DNA from: JAKSCF01 sp028279945
GTDB taxonomy: Bacteria; Bacillota; Clostridia; Peptostreptococcales; JAAYPU01
DNA length: 5,074 nucleotides
Assembly: GCA_028279945.1 (NCBI GenBank)
Contig: JANQMT010000061.1
Span: 1-5,074 of the forward strand
Direction: 5' to 3'
Within the stretch, counting starts at the first letter, position 1, and every line of letters begins with the position of its first letter. Positions 1-5,074 of the stretch are shown here, in pieces. Under the pieces are notes generated by a model that saw only the letters and a program-made list of their open reading frames with translations, was not told where the DNA came from and did no database searches. Made by a program: the position numbers and the translations under genes.

Positions 1-971
1 AAAAACACTTTAGTGAATTTCAAAAAATGGATTATAACATTAATTTCAATAAACCCCTTAATGAAAAAGCTGTAAAAGACTTTGCCCATATTACAGATAT
101 AGATTATATAGAGCCTAAAACAGAGTTTCCTTTTGAGTTGAGTAATGGGGTAAAAAAACAAATTGTTAATATTATTGGACTAAAACAGGATACACAATTC
201 TATGAATTTGTAAACCGAAAAGGAGAAAAATTAAATTTATCCTCAGAGGGTATGATGATAACTGAAAATTTAGCTGACATACTGGATGTAAAAGAAGGGG
301 ACCAGGTATTGGTGCATAGTTTTATACCCGGAAGAGAAGACCTGTATATACAGATCAGCCATATCATAAAGCAAGGACTGGGGATGAATGCATATATGGA
401 ATTATCCGGTATGGCCGGCAGACTTTTAGAAGATCAAATGATTACAGGTGTTTATATCAATTCAAATGACAAGGATTTAATAAAGACATTGACTAAGGCA
501 CAACATATTTCCAGTGTCAAGTCTACAAAAGACATGGTGGAGGTCTATAAAGAATTCATGAGTATGACCTTGGCATCGGTGAGTATTTTGGTGGTGTTAT
601 CGGGTATACTGGGCTTCAGCATTGTGTATAATGCTACAACCGTCAGTATCAATGAAAGGGAAATGGAATTTTCATCCATGCGGGTGCTGGGATATTCCAA
701 ACATGAAATATTTAATATCATTCTTAAGGAGAACATGGTCATAACCGTTGCGGGGATGTTTATTGGAATACCTTTAGGAAATAGGATGGGTGAAGCCATA
801 GGAAGGCTGTACAGCAATGAAATCTATACATTGGAAATCATAAATGATCCAAAGATATATTTTTTGGCATGTTTTTTTACATTCATTTTTGTTCTATTGG
901 CCCAAGGGGCTACCTATAGAAAAATTAATAGGCTGAACTTTCTGCAATCACTTAAAAATAGAGTATCTTAG
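1..971 (+). CDS. FtsX/MacB-type ABC transporter permease, C-terminal part (5' end outside window)
   Basis: This is the C-terminal portion of an integral membrane permease of the FtsX/MacB superfamily, which works with a separate ATPase to move substrates or drive an efflux complex. The frame is open from base 3 with no stop upstream. The first ATG, at 27, has no ribosome binding site, so the true start lies left of the window. Numbering from that ATG, residues 1-170 look like the extracytoplasmic domain between membrane helices, with the family pattern around EGMMITENLADILDVKEGD and a later QGLGMNAYMEL. Three hydrophobic helices follow at about 181-203, 235-252 and 277-295. After the first comes the cytoplasmic stretch REMEFSSMRVLGYS (211-224), the usual FtsX-type coupling segment. 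Full-length relatives with duplicated FtsX domains have roughly 750-850 residues, so more than half may be missing. The TAG stop overlaps the ribosome binding site of the adaptor gene downstream, indicating one operon. The substrate cannot be told. Confidence 0.88.
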   Translation, partial: KHFSEFQKMDYNINFNKPLNEKAVKDFAHITDIDYIEPKTEFPFELSNGVKKQIVNIIGLKQDTQFYEFVNRKGEKLNLSSEGMMITENLADILDVKEGDQVLVHSFIPGREDLYIQISHIIKQGLGMNAYMELSGMAGRLLEDQMITGVYINSNDKDLIKTLTKAQHISSVKSTKDMVEVYKEFMSMTLASVSILVVLSGILGFSIVYNATTVSINEREMEFSSMRVLGYSKHEIFNIILKENMVITVAGMFIGIPLGNRMGEAIGRLYSNEIYTLEIINDPKIYFLACFFTFIFVLLAQGATYRKINRLNFLQSLKNRVS

Positions 972-976
972 GAGGA
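970..976 (+). promoter_or_regulatory. Ribosome binding site of the adaptor gene
   Basis: AGGAGGA lies 7 bases before the ATG at 984. Its first two bases are the last two of the permease stop codon TAG (969-971), so translation of the two genes is probably coupled. Confidence 0.9.
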
Positions 977-983
977 GTGTATT

Positions 984-2069
984 ATGAAACGTAAATGGAT
1001 AATAATTGTACTCTTAATCATTATAGTAGCATTGGCTGGGTTTATCTTAAATAAGAGGCAATCAGGCGTTGAGGCAGAGATATATGAAGTGCAGCTGGGT
1101 GATTTAAAAGAAACCATATCGGAAACAGGAGTAGTAGAATCCAGATCACAAAAAACAGTCAGTGCCAACACTTCGGGACAAATACTTGAAATTAAGAAAC
1201 AAATAGGAGATACGGTTGAAAAAGGTGATGTTTTATTAAAGCTGGATATGGAAGTGTCAGACTTAGAAATTAAGAGCTTACAATCAAAGTTAAATGGATT
1301 ATTGCCGTCTTATGAACAAGCTAAAAGAAATGCCGGTAACAGCAAAAGCTTATATGACCAAGGTGCTTTAAGCTATGAAGCTTATCAAGATGCTTTAACA
1401 GAAGAAAAACAGCTTCATTCACAGATCAATGAATTAAGATATAACATAAAGCAGTTAAAAGAAATGAAAGACTATGGCACCATCAGCGCTCCCATCACAG
1501 GCGTTATAACAGAAGAGTTTGTCAAAGAAGGCGATACGGTACAAAACGGCAGTTCCTTAATAGAAATATCAGATTTAAGTGATTTATATATAGAAGTAGA
1601 TTTACTCACCAATGAAGCCAATAAAATAGAGGAAAATGCTGATGTGGACATATATAGTGAAGATTTGGATATTGATATAAAGCAGGCCGGAAAAGTAGAA
1701 AAAATACACCCTAAGGCCCATACAAAAGTATCTGATTTAGGCATCGAACAAAAAAGAGTTACCGTGGAGATATCATTTGAAAATGTAAAAGCATTAAAAC
1801 TGGGCTACGACGTAGATGTGGATATCATAACAGAATACAAAGAAAATATCCTTATAATTCCTAGAAATTCAATATTCGAAAAAGACCAAAAACAATACGT
1901 TTATGTTGTCAAAGATGAAACAGCAAAAATGAGAGCCATAGAAACCGGTATCAAAAACACAGATCAAATCCAAGTCATAAGTGGCCTGGAAAAAGAAGAA
2001 CAAATTATAATTTCGCCTAATGAAGATATTGAAGAAGGCAGCAGGATTAAGGCAATGAATAATGAATAA
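984..2069 (+). CDS. HlyD/RND-adaptor-like membrane-fusion protein of an ABC efflux system
   Basis: This is a 361-residue membrane-anchored adaptor that would sit on the outer face of the cytoplasmic membrane and join the FtsX-type permease encoded just upstream, as MacA does with MacB. A short basic start (MKRK) is followed by one hydrophobic anchor at residues 5-22; I see no lipobox cysteine. The first half of a biotinyl-lipoyl-like domain is at about 57-90 (SANTSGQILEIKKQIGDTVEKGD). A helical hairpin, likely a coiled coil, spans about 92-160. The second lipoyl half is at about 166-198 with the signature ISAPITGVITEEFVKEGDTV. A beta-barrel region (about 200-285) and a membrane-proximal region (about 288-356, IIPRNSIF through GLEKEEQIIISP) complete the usual order. 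The length is normal for the family. The ATG is supported by a strong Shine-Dalgarno sequence. The last codons (MNNE and stop) lie inside a short AT-rich direct repeat, so the extreme C-terminus may be acquired sequence. Confidence 0.93.
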   Translation: MKRKWIIIVLLIIIVALAGFILNKRQSGVEAEIYEVQLGDLKETISETGVVESRSQKTVSANTSGQILEIKKQIGDTVEKGDVLLKLDMEVSDLEIKSLQSKLNGLLPSYEQAKRNAGNSKSLYDQGALSYEAYQDALTEEKQLHSQINELRYNIKQLKEMKDYGTISAPITGVITEEFVKEGDTVQNGSSLIEISDLSDLYIEVDLLTNEANKIEENADVDIYSEDLDIDIKQAGKVEKIHPKAHTKVSDLGIEQKRVTVEISFENVKALKLGYDVDVDIITEYKENILIIPRNSIFEKDQKQYVYVVKDETAKMRAIETGIKNTDQIQVISGLEKEEQIIISPNEDIEEGSRIKAMNNE

Positions 2070-2085
2070 TTAATAATGAATAATT
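2054..2085. repeat. Short AT-rich direct repeats at the end of the adaptor gene
   Basis: AATGAATAATT occurs at 2061-2071 and again at 2075-2085, with a partial copy AATGAAT at 2054-2060. The repeats cover the last four codons and stop of the adaptor gene and run into the gap. Stacked AATGAATAATT units like these often flank small non-coding elements in clostridial genomes, from general memory; I could not check copy number here. Confidence 0.65.
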
Positions 2086-2091
2086 TTGGAT

Positions 2092-2111
2092 GATTTTCTA
2101 TGAAAATCTTT
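2092..2111 (+). terminator. Weak candidate terminator of the permease-adaptor operon
   Basis: GATTTTC (2092-2098), a 3-base loop TAT, and GAAAATC (2102-2108) form a perfect 7-bp stem, followed by TTTAATTTG. The stem is AT-rich and the T run is interrupted, so it is a poor intrinsic terminator. It is, however, the first hairpin after the adaptor stop codon. It may instead be one end of the palindromic element that fills this gap. Confidence 0.35.
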
Positions 2112-2124
2112 AATTTGAATGAAA

Positions 2125-2144
2125 GGCGGCCACGGAGAGCCGCC
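2125..2144 (-). terminator. GC-rich hairpin, possible terminator of the ABC-F gene
   Basis: Read on the minus strand, GGCGGC, an 8-base loop and GCCGCC form a strong 6-bp all-GC stem, followed by TTTCATTC. It is the most stable hairpin downstream of the ABC-F stop codon, about 60 bases after it. The T run is short and interrupted, so a terminator role is only plausible. On the plus strand it is followed by GCTACA and would not be an intrinsic terminator. Confidence 0.3.
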
Positions 2145-2201
2145 GCTACATATAATGTAGATTTTGTGAAACAAAATCTTCGTTTTCTGTAACCTGTCCC
2201 C

Positions 2202-4109
2202 TTATATCATTTCTTCCCACGCTTCATACTTTTCTTCCAATAACTTTTTAAGCTCAGTATTTTCTAAATTTAGCTCACGGCTTTTTTCAAGATTTGAGAA
2301 AACTTCGGGGTCACACATTTCATGTTCAATAACAGTTAGTCGTTCCTCAATTTCAGCAATTTCAGATTCTAAGTTCTTGATGTCTTTTTTATGCTTTCTT
2401 TCTTGTGCCAGACGTTCTTTTTCTTTTTTCTGTATTTCTTTTTTTTGAGTTTTAGTATATACTGCCTTAGGCTCATCATGAATTTCTTCTTCCAGTTCCT
2501 TCTTCTTTTCTATATAATAATCATAATTGCCCAGATATTCTTTGATACCATCTTGAGACAGCTCTAAAACACGATTGGGAATCTTATTGAGAAAGAATCG
2601 ATCATGAGAAACGATGAGTAAAGTGCCTTGATATTGTAAGAGCGCATTTTCAAATACTTCCTTAGATTCAATATCCAAATGGTTGGTAGGCTCATCCATG
2701 ATTAGAAAATTTGCATCGGACATCATGATTTTCAAAAGAGATAACCGTGATCGCTCTCCTCCGCTCAGCATAGACACCTGTTTAAAAACATCATCATTTT
2801 TAAACAAGAAGGCCCCTAAAATCGTACGGATTTCCGTTTCCGTATACAAAGAATATTCATTATGGATTTCTTCAATGAGTGTGTGGTCATCATCCAAAAG
2901 CTTCTGCTCTTGATCATAATATCCCATAATCACATTATGACCGACTTTAACACTTCCGGAGTTGGATGACATAAAAGAGAGTATGATCTTCAATAATGAC
3001 GTTTTACCAATGCCGTTAGGTCCAACGATGCAGGTTTTTTCGCCTCTTTTCATATCAAAACTTACATTTTCAAAAATAGTATTATTACCGTATTTCTTAG
3101 AAAGATCATTGGCTGCTAATACATCCTTGCCGCTTTCTTTTATTGGTTTAAAGTTTAGATGCATTTTATGGTTAAAAAGCTTTGGTTTTTCAAGGACTTC
3201 AATATGATCCAGCTGCTTTTCTCTCGATCTCGCTCGTTTAGCTAATTTTTCAGTACCGTGCTGTTTGAACCTGCGAATGATTTCCTCTTGACGCTTAATT
3301 TCTTTTTGTTGTTTTTCAAATTTCCGCTCAGCTTGCAAAGCCAGCTCTTTTTTCTTTTTTTGAAATGACGTGTAATGTCCTTCGTAGCTGGTTAACGTTT
3401 TGTTTTCTAATTCAAATATTCGATTAACGGTTTCATCTAAAAAATAACGATCATGTGAAATAATCATAATCGTTCCTTTGTAGGCTTTCAGATACTGCTC
3501 TAACCATTGTAAAGCTTCTAAATCTAAGTGATTGGTAGGCTCGTCCAGTAATAGTAAATCAGGCTTGTTTAACAATAATTTACCTAGGGCAAGACGGGTT
3601 TTCTCTCCACCGCTTAAATGATTGATTTCTTGATGAAAATATGCTTCCGAAAAACCAAGACCGATAAGAACGCCTCGGATTTCACTTTCATATCCGTATC
3701 CGTTTTTCTCTTTAAAAAGCTCACTTTTTTGAGCATATTCGTTAAGCAATTTGCTGGTATCTTTTCCTTGAGAAGACATGTCAGCTATTTTATTTTCCAG
3801 ATTGTTGATATCTTTTTCCATTTCAATTAAATCAGAGAAAACAGTCAGTAATTCTGAATATACGGTTTTTGTAGTATAAAAATTGGTATTTTGTTGAAGA
3901 TAACCTATAGACAAATTGCTGGAAATGTATAGATCTCCAGAGTCATAGCCAATTTTATCTGAAAGAATTTTAAGCAAAGTGGATTTACCGGCACCATTAG
4001 CACCAATAAGTCCTATGCGATCATTTTCGTTAATATGGAAGGAGATGCTGCTTAAGATGGTATCAATGCCATAAGTTTTATTAAGTTGACTAGCGCTGAT
4101 AATAATCAT
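2202..4109 (-). CDS. ABC-F family ATPase (two ATP-binding cassettes, YdiF-like, ribosome-associated)
   Basis: This is a 635-residue soluble protein with two ABC cassettes and no membrane helices, the layout of ABC-F translation factors that bind the ribosomal E site and act on stalled or drug-bound ribosomes. Cassette 1 has Walker A GANGAGKST (36-44), signature LSGGE (165-169), Walker B LLLLDEPTNHLD (185-196, catalytic Glu190) and SHDRYF (218-223). A charged helical linker (about 240-325), the part that reaches the peptidyl-tRNA, joins the cassettes. Cassette 2 has GPNGIGKTS (363-371), LSGGE (448-452), LIMDEPTNHLD (469-479, Glu473) and SHDRFF (501-506). A lysine/glutamate-rich coiled coil (about 551-635) matches the C-terminal domain of YdiF/Uup-type members. 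Both catalytic sites look intact. The open frame extends four codons upstream to a GTG at 4121, but that GTG is inside the Shine-Dalgarno sequence, so ATG 4109 is chosen. It diverges from rex. A housekeeping role is more likely than antibiotic resistance: I see no leader-peptide attenuator, and I recall ABC-F genes next to rex in other Firmicutes. Confidence 0.95.
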   Translation of the reverse strand: MIIISASQLNKTYGIDTILSSISFHINENDRIGLIGANGAGKSTLLKILSDKIGYDSGDLYISSNLSIGYLQQNTNFYTTKTVYSELLTVFSDLIEMEKDINNLENKIADMSSQGKDTSKLLNEYAQKSELFKEKNGYGYESEIRGVLIGLGFSEAYFHQEINHLSGGEKTRLALGKLLLNKPDLLLLDEPTNHLDLEALQWLEQYLKAYKGTIMIISHDRYFLDETVNRIFELENKTLTSYEGHYTSFQKKKKELALQAERKFEKQQKEIKRQEEIIRRFKQHGTEKLAKRARSREKQLDHIEVLEKPKLFNHKMHLNFKPIKESGKDVLAANDLSKKYGNNTIFENVSFDMKRGEKTCIVGPNGIGKTSLLKIILSFMSSNSGSVKVGHNVIMGYYDQEQKLLDDDHTLIEEIHNEYSLYTETEIRTILGAFLFKNDDVFKQVSMLSGGERSRLSLLKIMMSDANFLIMDEPTNHLDIESKEVFENALLQYQGTLLIVSHDRFFLNKIPNRVLELSQDGIKEYLGNYDYYIEKKKELEEEIHDEPKAVYTKTQKKEIQKKEKERLAQERKHKKDIKNLESEIAEIEERLTVIEHEMCDPEVFSNLEKSRELNLENTELKKLLEEKYEAWEEMI

Positions 4110-4117
4110 GAAATTTG

Positions 4118-4125
4118 TCACCTTT
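4118..4125 (-). promoter_or_regulatory. Ribosome binding site that sets the ABC-F start
   Basis: On the minus strand AAAGGTGA (4125 down to 4118) matches the anti-Shine-Dalgarno sequence and lies 8 bases before ATG 4109. The in-frame GTG at 4121-4119 is part of this motif and has no ribosome binding site at proper spacing, which rejects the longer start. Confidence 0.85.
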
Positions 4126-4133
4126 CATTAATT

Positions 4134-4162
4134 TATATAAACGGTATCATCTACCCGATAAA
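4134..4162 (-). promoter_or_regulatory. Candidate promoter of the ABC-F gene
   Basis: On the minus strand TTTATC (4162-4157), a 17-base spacer and TATATA (4139-4134) could serve as -35 and -10 boxes. The -10 is reasonable, but the -35 matches TTGACA at only three positions. The transcript would start near 4127 and have a very short leader. Other AT-rich hexamers in this region could serve instead. Confidence 0.35.
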
Positions 4163-4214
4163 GATATTTTAACAAACGAATAAATTGATTGAAAGATTTA
4201 TTTTTGATGACATA

Positions 4215-4243
4215 TTGAAGCTAAAAAAATAAAATGATATAAT
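4215..4243 (+). promoter_or_regulatory. Promoter of rex (vegetative sigma factor type)
   Basis: TTGAAG (4215-4220), a spacer of exactly 17 bases and TATAAT (4238-4243) form a near-consensus promoter. TG at 4235-4236 adds the extended -10 motif TGNTATAAT. Transcription should begin near 4250, giving a leader of about 25 bases. The TTG at 4243-4245 that could open a longer rex frame overlaps the last base of the -10 box and would not be transcribed. Confidence 0.85.
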
Positions 4244-4262
4244 TGTTTAAAAGTCTAACCAA
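4243..4262. promoter_or_regulatory. rex: Possible Rex operator at the rex transcription start (autoregulation)
   Basis: TTGTTTA (4243-4249) and TAACCAA (4256-4262) are inverted repeats matching at 6 of 7 positions, separated by 6 bases. The known Rex box is TTGTTAA, 4 bases, TTAACAA, so the halves are similar but the spacing is two bases too long and each half carries mismatches. Its place, from the end of the -10 box across the likely start point, is where a repressor would act. The function is inferred. Confidence 0.35.
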
Positions 4263-4263
4263 G

Positions 4264-4270
4264 AGGAGGT
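4264..4270 (+). promoter_or_regulatory. rex: Ribosome binding site of rex
   Basis: AGGAGGT lies 5 bases before ATG 4276 and decides that start over the upstream in-frame TTG at 4243. Confidence 0.9.
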
Positions 4271-4275
4271 TGCCA

Positions 4276-4926
4276 ATGAGTAATAAATCAACTGTGAAAA
4301 TTTCTAATGCTGTCATTCGTAGGCTTCCTAAATACAGACGATATCTTGAGGATTTATTAAATAGAAAAATATACAGAATATCTTCAAAGGATTTAAGTGA
4401 ATTAATCGGATTTACAGCTTCTCAAATACGCCAAGATTTAAATAACTTTGGCGGTTTTGGACAACAAGGATATGGTTATAATGTTCAGGAACTCTATGAT
4501 CAAATTGGCAGAATCTTGGGAAGGGATAAGACTTACAACGTTATTATTGTAGGCTCAGGAAATTTAGGTCAAGCTATAGCCAATTATACACATTTCATGA
4601 GAACGGGCTTTTTAGTAAAAGCAATGTTTGATGTAAATCCAAAGCTTATTGGTTTAAGAATTAATGATGTTGAAGTCAAAGATGCAGAATTTTTGAAAGA
4701 ATATCTTGAAGATAATACAATTGATATCGGAATTATTTGTACCAATAAGGAGAGCGCTCAAGATGTAGCCACTACATTATCAGAAGGCGATGTTAGAGGA
4801 ATTTGGAATTTTGCTCCTATAGATATCGATGTGGAAGAAAACGTACTTTTAGAAAACGTACATTTGAGTGACAGCTTACATACTTTGACATATTATATCA
4901 ATCATCCGGAAGACTATGAAAACTAA
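4276..4926 (+). CDS. rex: Redox-sensing transcriptional repressor Rex
   Basis: Rex is a homodimeric cytoplasmic repressor that reads the NADH/NAD+ ratio; NADH binding releases it from DNA, switching on fermentation and NADH-reoxidising genes in anaerobes. The 216-residue protein has the usual family length. An N-terminal winged helix spans about 8-80, with the recognition region ASQIRQDLNNFGGFGQQGYGYN (48-69), the clostridial variant of the family pattern. A Rossmann fold follows, with GSGNLG (93-98) as the dinucleotide-binding glycine motif and Asp119 in MFDVN at the end of the second strand, where an acidic residue favours NAD(H) over NADP(H). The C-terminal pattern GIWNFAPIDI (175-184) and VHLSDSLHTLTYYI (195-208) contains the conserved NFAP segment and the C-terminal helix that swaps between subunits. 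ATG 4276 is chosen for its ribosome binding site; a longer frame from TTG 4243 begins inside the promoter. The gene is divergent from the ABC-F gene and appears to end as a single-gene unit at the terminator that follows. Confidence 0.97.
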   Translation: MSNKSTVKISNAVIRRLPKYRRYLEDLLNRKIYRISSKDLSELIGFTASQIRQDLNNFGGFGQQGYGYNVQELYDQIGRILGRDKTYNVIIVGSGNLGQAIANYTHFMRTGFLVKAMFDVNPKLIGLRINDVEVKDAEFLKEYLEDNTIDIGIICTNKESAQDVATTLSEGDVRGIWNFAPIDIDVEENVLLENVHLSDSLHTLTYYINHPEDYEN

Positions 4927-4937
4927 ATGACAGATAT

Positions 4938-4964
4938 AAGCAGAAACTTAAAAGTTTCTGTTTT
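4938..4964 (+). terminator. Rho-independent terminator of rex
   Basis: CAGAAACT (4941-4948), loop TAAA, and AGTTTCTG (4953-4960) form a perfect 8-bp stem. AAG at 4938-4940 can extend the stem by pairing with the first T bases of the tail TTTT (4961-4964). It begins 11 bases after the rex stop codon. The T run is short, so efficiency may be moderate. It suggests rex is not co-transcribed strongly with whatever lies to the right. Confidence 0.75.
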
Positions 4965-5074
4965 AGGTTGTAGACAAATTGAATACAGGTGACTAACTAT
5001 AAAAAGTCAATAGTTTAATGAAAAAATATATAGAACTAAAAATGTGCATAGCAAACAAGCCTTTCAAAAAAACT

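Larger units (their letters stand above)
2092..2201. repeat. Probable small palindromic dispersed element (four-hairpin mosaic)
   Basis: Almost the whole gap between the two convergent genes is made of back-to-back inverted repeats. They are GATTTTC/GAAAATC (2092-2108); GGCGGC/GCCGCC with an 8-base loop CACGGAGA (2125-2144); CTACAT/ATGTAG with a 3-base loop (2146-2160); and AGATTTTGT/ACAAAATCT with loop GAA (2159-2179). The GC-rich hairpin followed by GCTACA resembles the GGGCGACC...GGTCGCCCCTACA type of intergenic repeat I recall from many bacteria. AACCTGTCCCC at 2191-2201 directly touches the ABC-F stop codon and resembles the GGGGACAGGTT motif seen in other dispersed repeats. There is no coding potential. 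Membership of a repeat family is inference. Confidence 0.6.

Noticed and set aside
545..817. Minus-strand open frame of 90 codons inside the permease gene
   Set aside because: It is antisense to a well-supported gene, has no recognisable domain and is a frame shadow; the same applies to the minus-strand frames at 968-1171 and 1472-1744.
2683..3830. Plus-strand open frames of 70-81 codons (2683-2913, 2962-3207, 3618-3830)
   Set aside because: All are antisense to the intact ABC-F gene and show no family features or supporting ribosome binding sites.
2202..4109. ABC-F gene as an antibiotic-resistance determinant
   Set aside because: It has a long C-terminal coiled coil and sits next to rex, like housekeeping YdiF-type factors, and there is no attenuator leader; sequence alone gives no support for resistance.
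4110..4121. GTG at 4121 (minus strand) as start of the ABC-F gene, adding four residues
   Set aside because: The GTG is part of the AAAGGTGA Shine-Dalgarno sequence for ATG 4109, and no ribosome binding site precedes it at a suitable distance.
4243..4275. TTG at 4243 as start of rex, adding eleven residues
   Set aside because: It overlaps the promoter -10 box and lies upstream of the likely transcription start; ATG 4276 has a strong ribosome binding site, and the added residues do not fit the family.
4968..5015. Possible promoters after rex (TTGAAT/TATAAA at 4979-5003; minus-strand TTGACT at 5010-5005) and inverted repeat AACTAT/ATAGTT (4995-5015)
   Set aside because: The plus-strand boxes are only 13 bases apart, the minus-strand -10 is poor and would point into rex, and a 6-bp stem with a 9-base loop is expected by chance in such AT-rich DNA.
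5018..5074. ATG at 5018 opening a frame that runs to the window end (MKKYIELKMC...)
   Set aside because: There is no ribosome binding site upstream, only 19 codons are visible, and the composition is ordinary AT-rich intergenic; it cannot be supported.
1..5074. CRISPR array, tRNA, rRNA, riboswitch, toxin-antitoxin or phage genes
   Set aside because: I looked for regularly spaced repeats, tRNA-like cloverleaf sequences, structured leaders and small paired genes and saw none.

Overview
The window is AT-rich DNA from a low-GC Gram-positive bacterium. The best guess is an anaerobic Clostridia member: the genes have strong AGGAGG-type ribosome binding sites, the Rex protein has the clostridial form of the DNA-reading helix (ASQIRQDLNNFGGFGQQGYGYN), and an ABC-F gene sits divergently beside rex, a neighbourhood I recall from other Firmicutes. 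I cannot name a genus from the sequence alone.

Layout. (1) Positions 1-2069, plus strand: the 3' end of an export operon. It holds the C-terminal part of an FtsX/MacB-type ABC permease, cut by the window edge, and 12 bases later a complete membrane-fusion (HlyD/RND-adaptor-like) protein. The matching ATPase is not in the window and probably lies to the left. (2) Positions about 2054-2201: a short gap between two convergent genes, made almost entirely of repeat-like DNA: an AT-rich direct repeat, four consecutive small hairpins (one GC-rich) and a GGGGACAGGTT-type end. It looks like a small dispersed palindromic element, and its left edge appears to form the last codons of the adaptor gene. 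(3) Positions 2202-4109, minus strand: a complete two-cassette ABC-F ATPase with a C-terminal coiled coil (ribosome-associated translation factor type, like YdiF). (4) Positions 4110-4275: a 166-base divergent control region with a clear rex promoter (TTGAAG, 17-base spacer, TGATATAAT), a weaker candidate promoter for the ABC-F gene, and an imperfect Rex-like palindrome over the rex transcription start. (5) Positions 4276-4926, plus strand: rex, the NADH/NAD+ sensing repressor, followed by an intrinsic terminator at about 4938-4964 and 110 bases in which I see no convincing gene.

How the genes relate. The permease and adaptor are parts of one efflux machine in the membrane. The ABC-F protein and Rex are separate soluble proteins that share only an upstream region. 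Two starts need correcting from the longest open frame: the ABC-F gene should start at ATG 4109 (the upstream GTG is part of its Shine-Dalgarno sequence), and rex at ATG 4276 (the upstream TTG lies in the promoter -10 box).

I found no evidence of a new multi-gene system. The genes are of known families. The items most worth a second look are the repeat mosaic at 2054-2201, the non-canonical Rex-like palindrome, and a dnaX-type slippery heptamer in frame inside the ABC-F gene.
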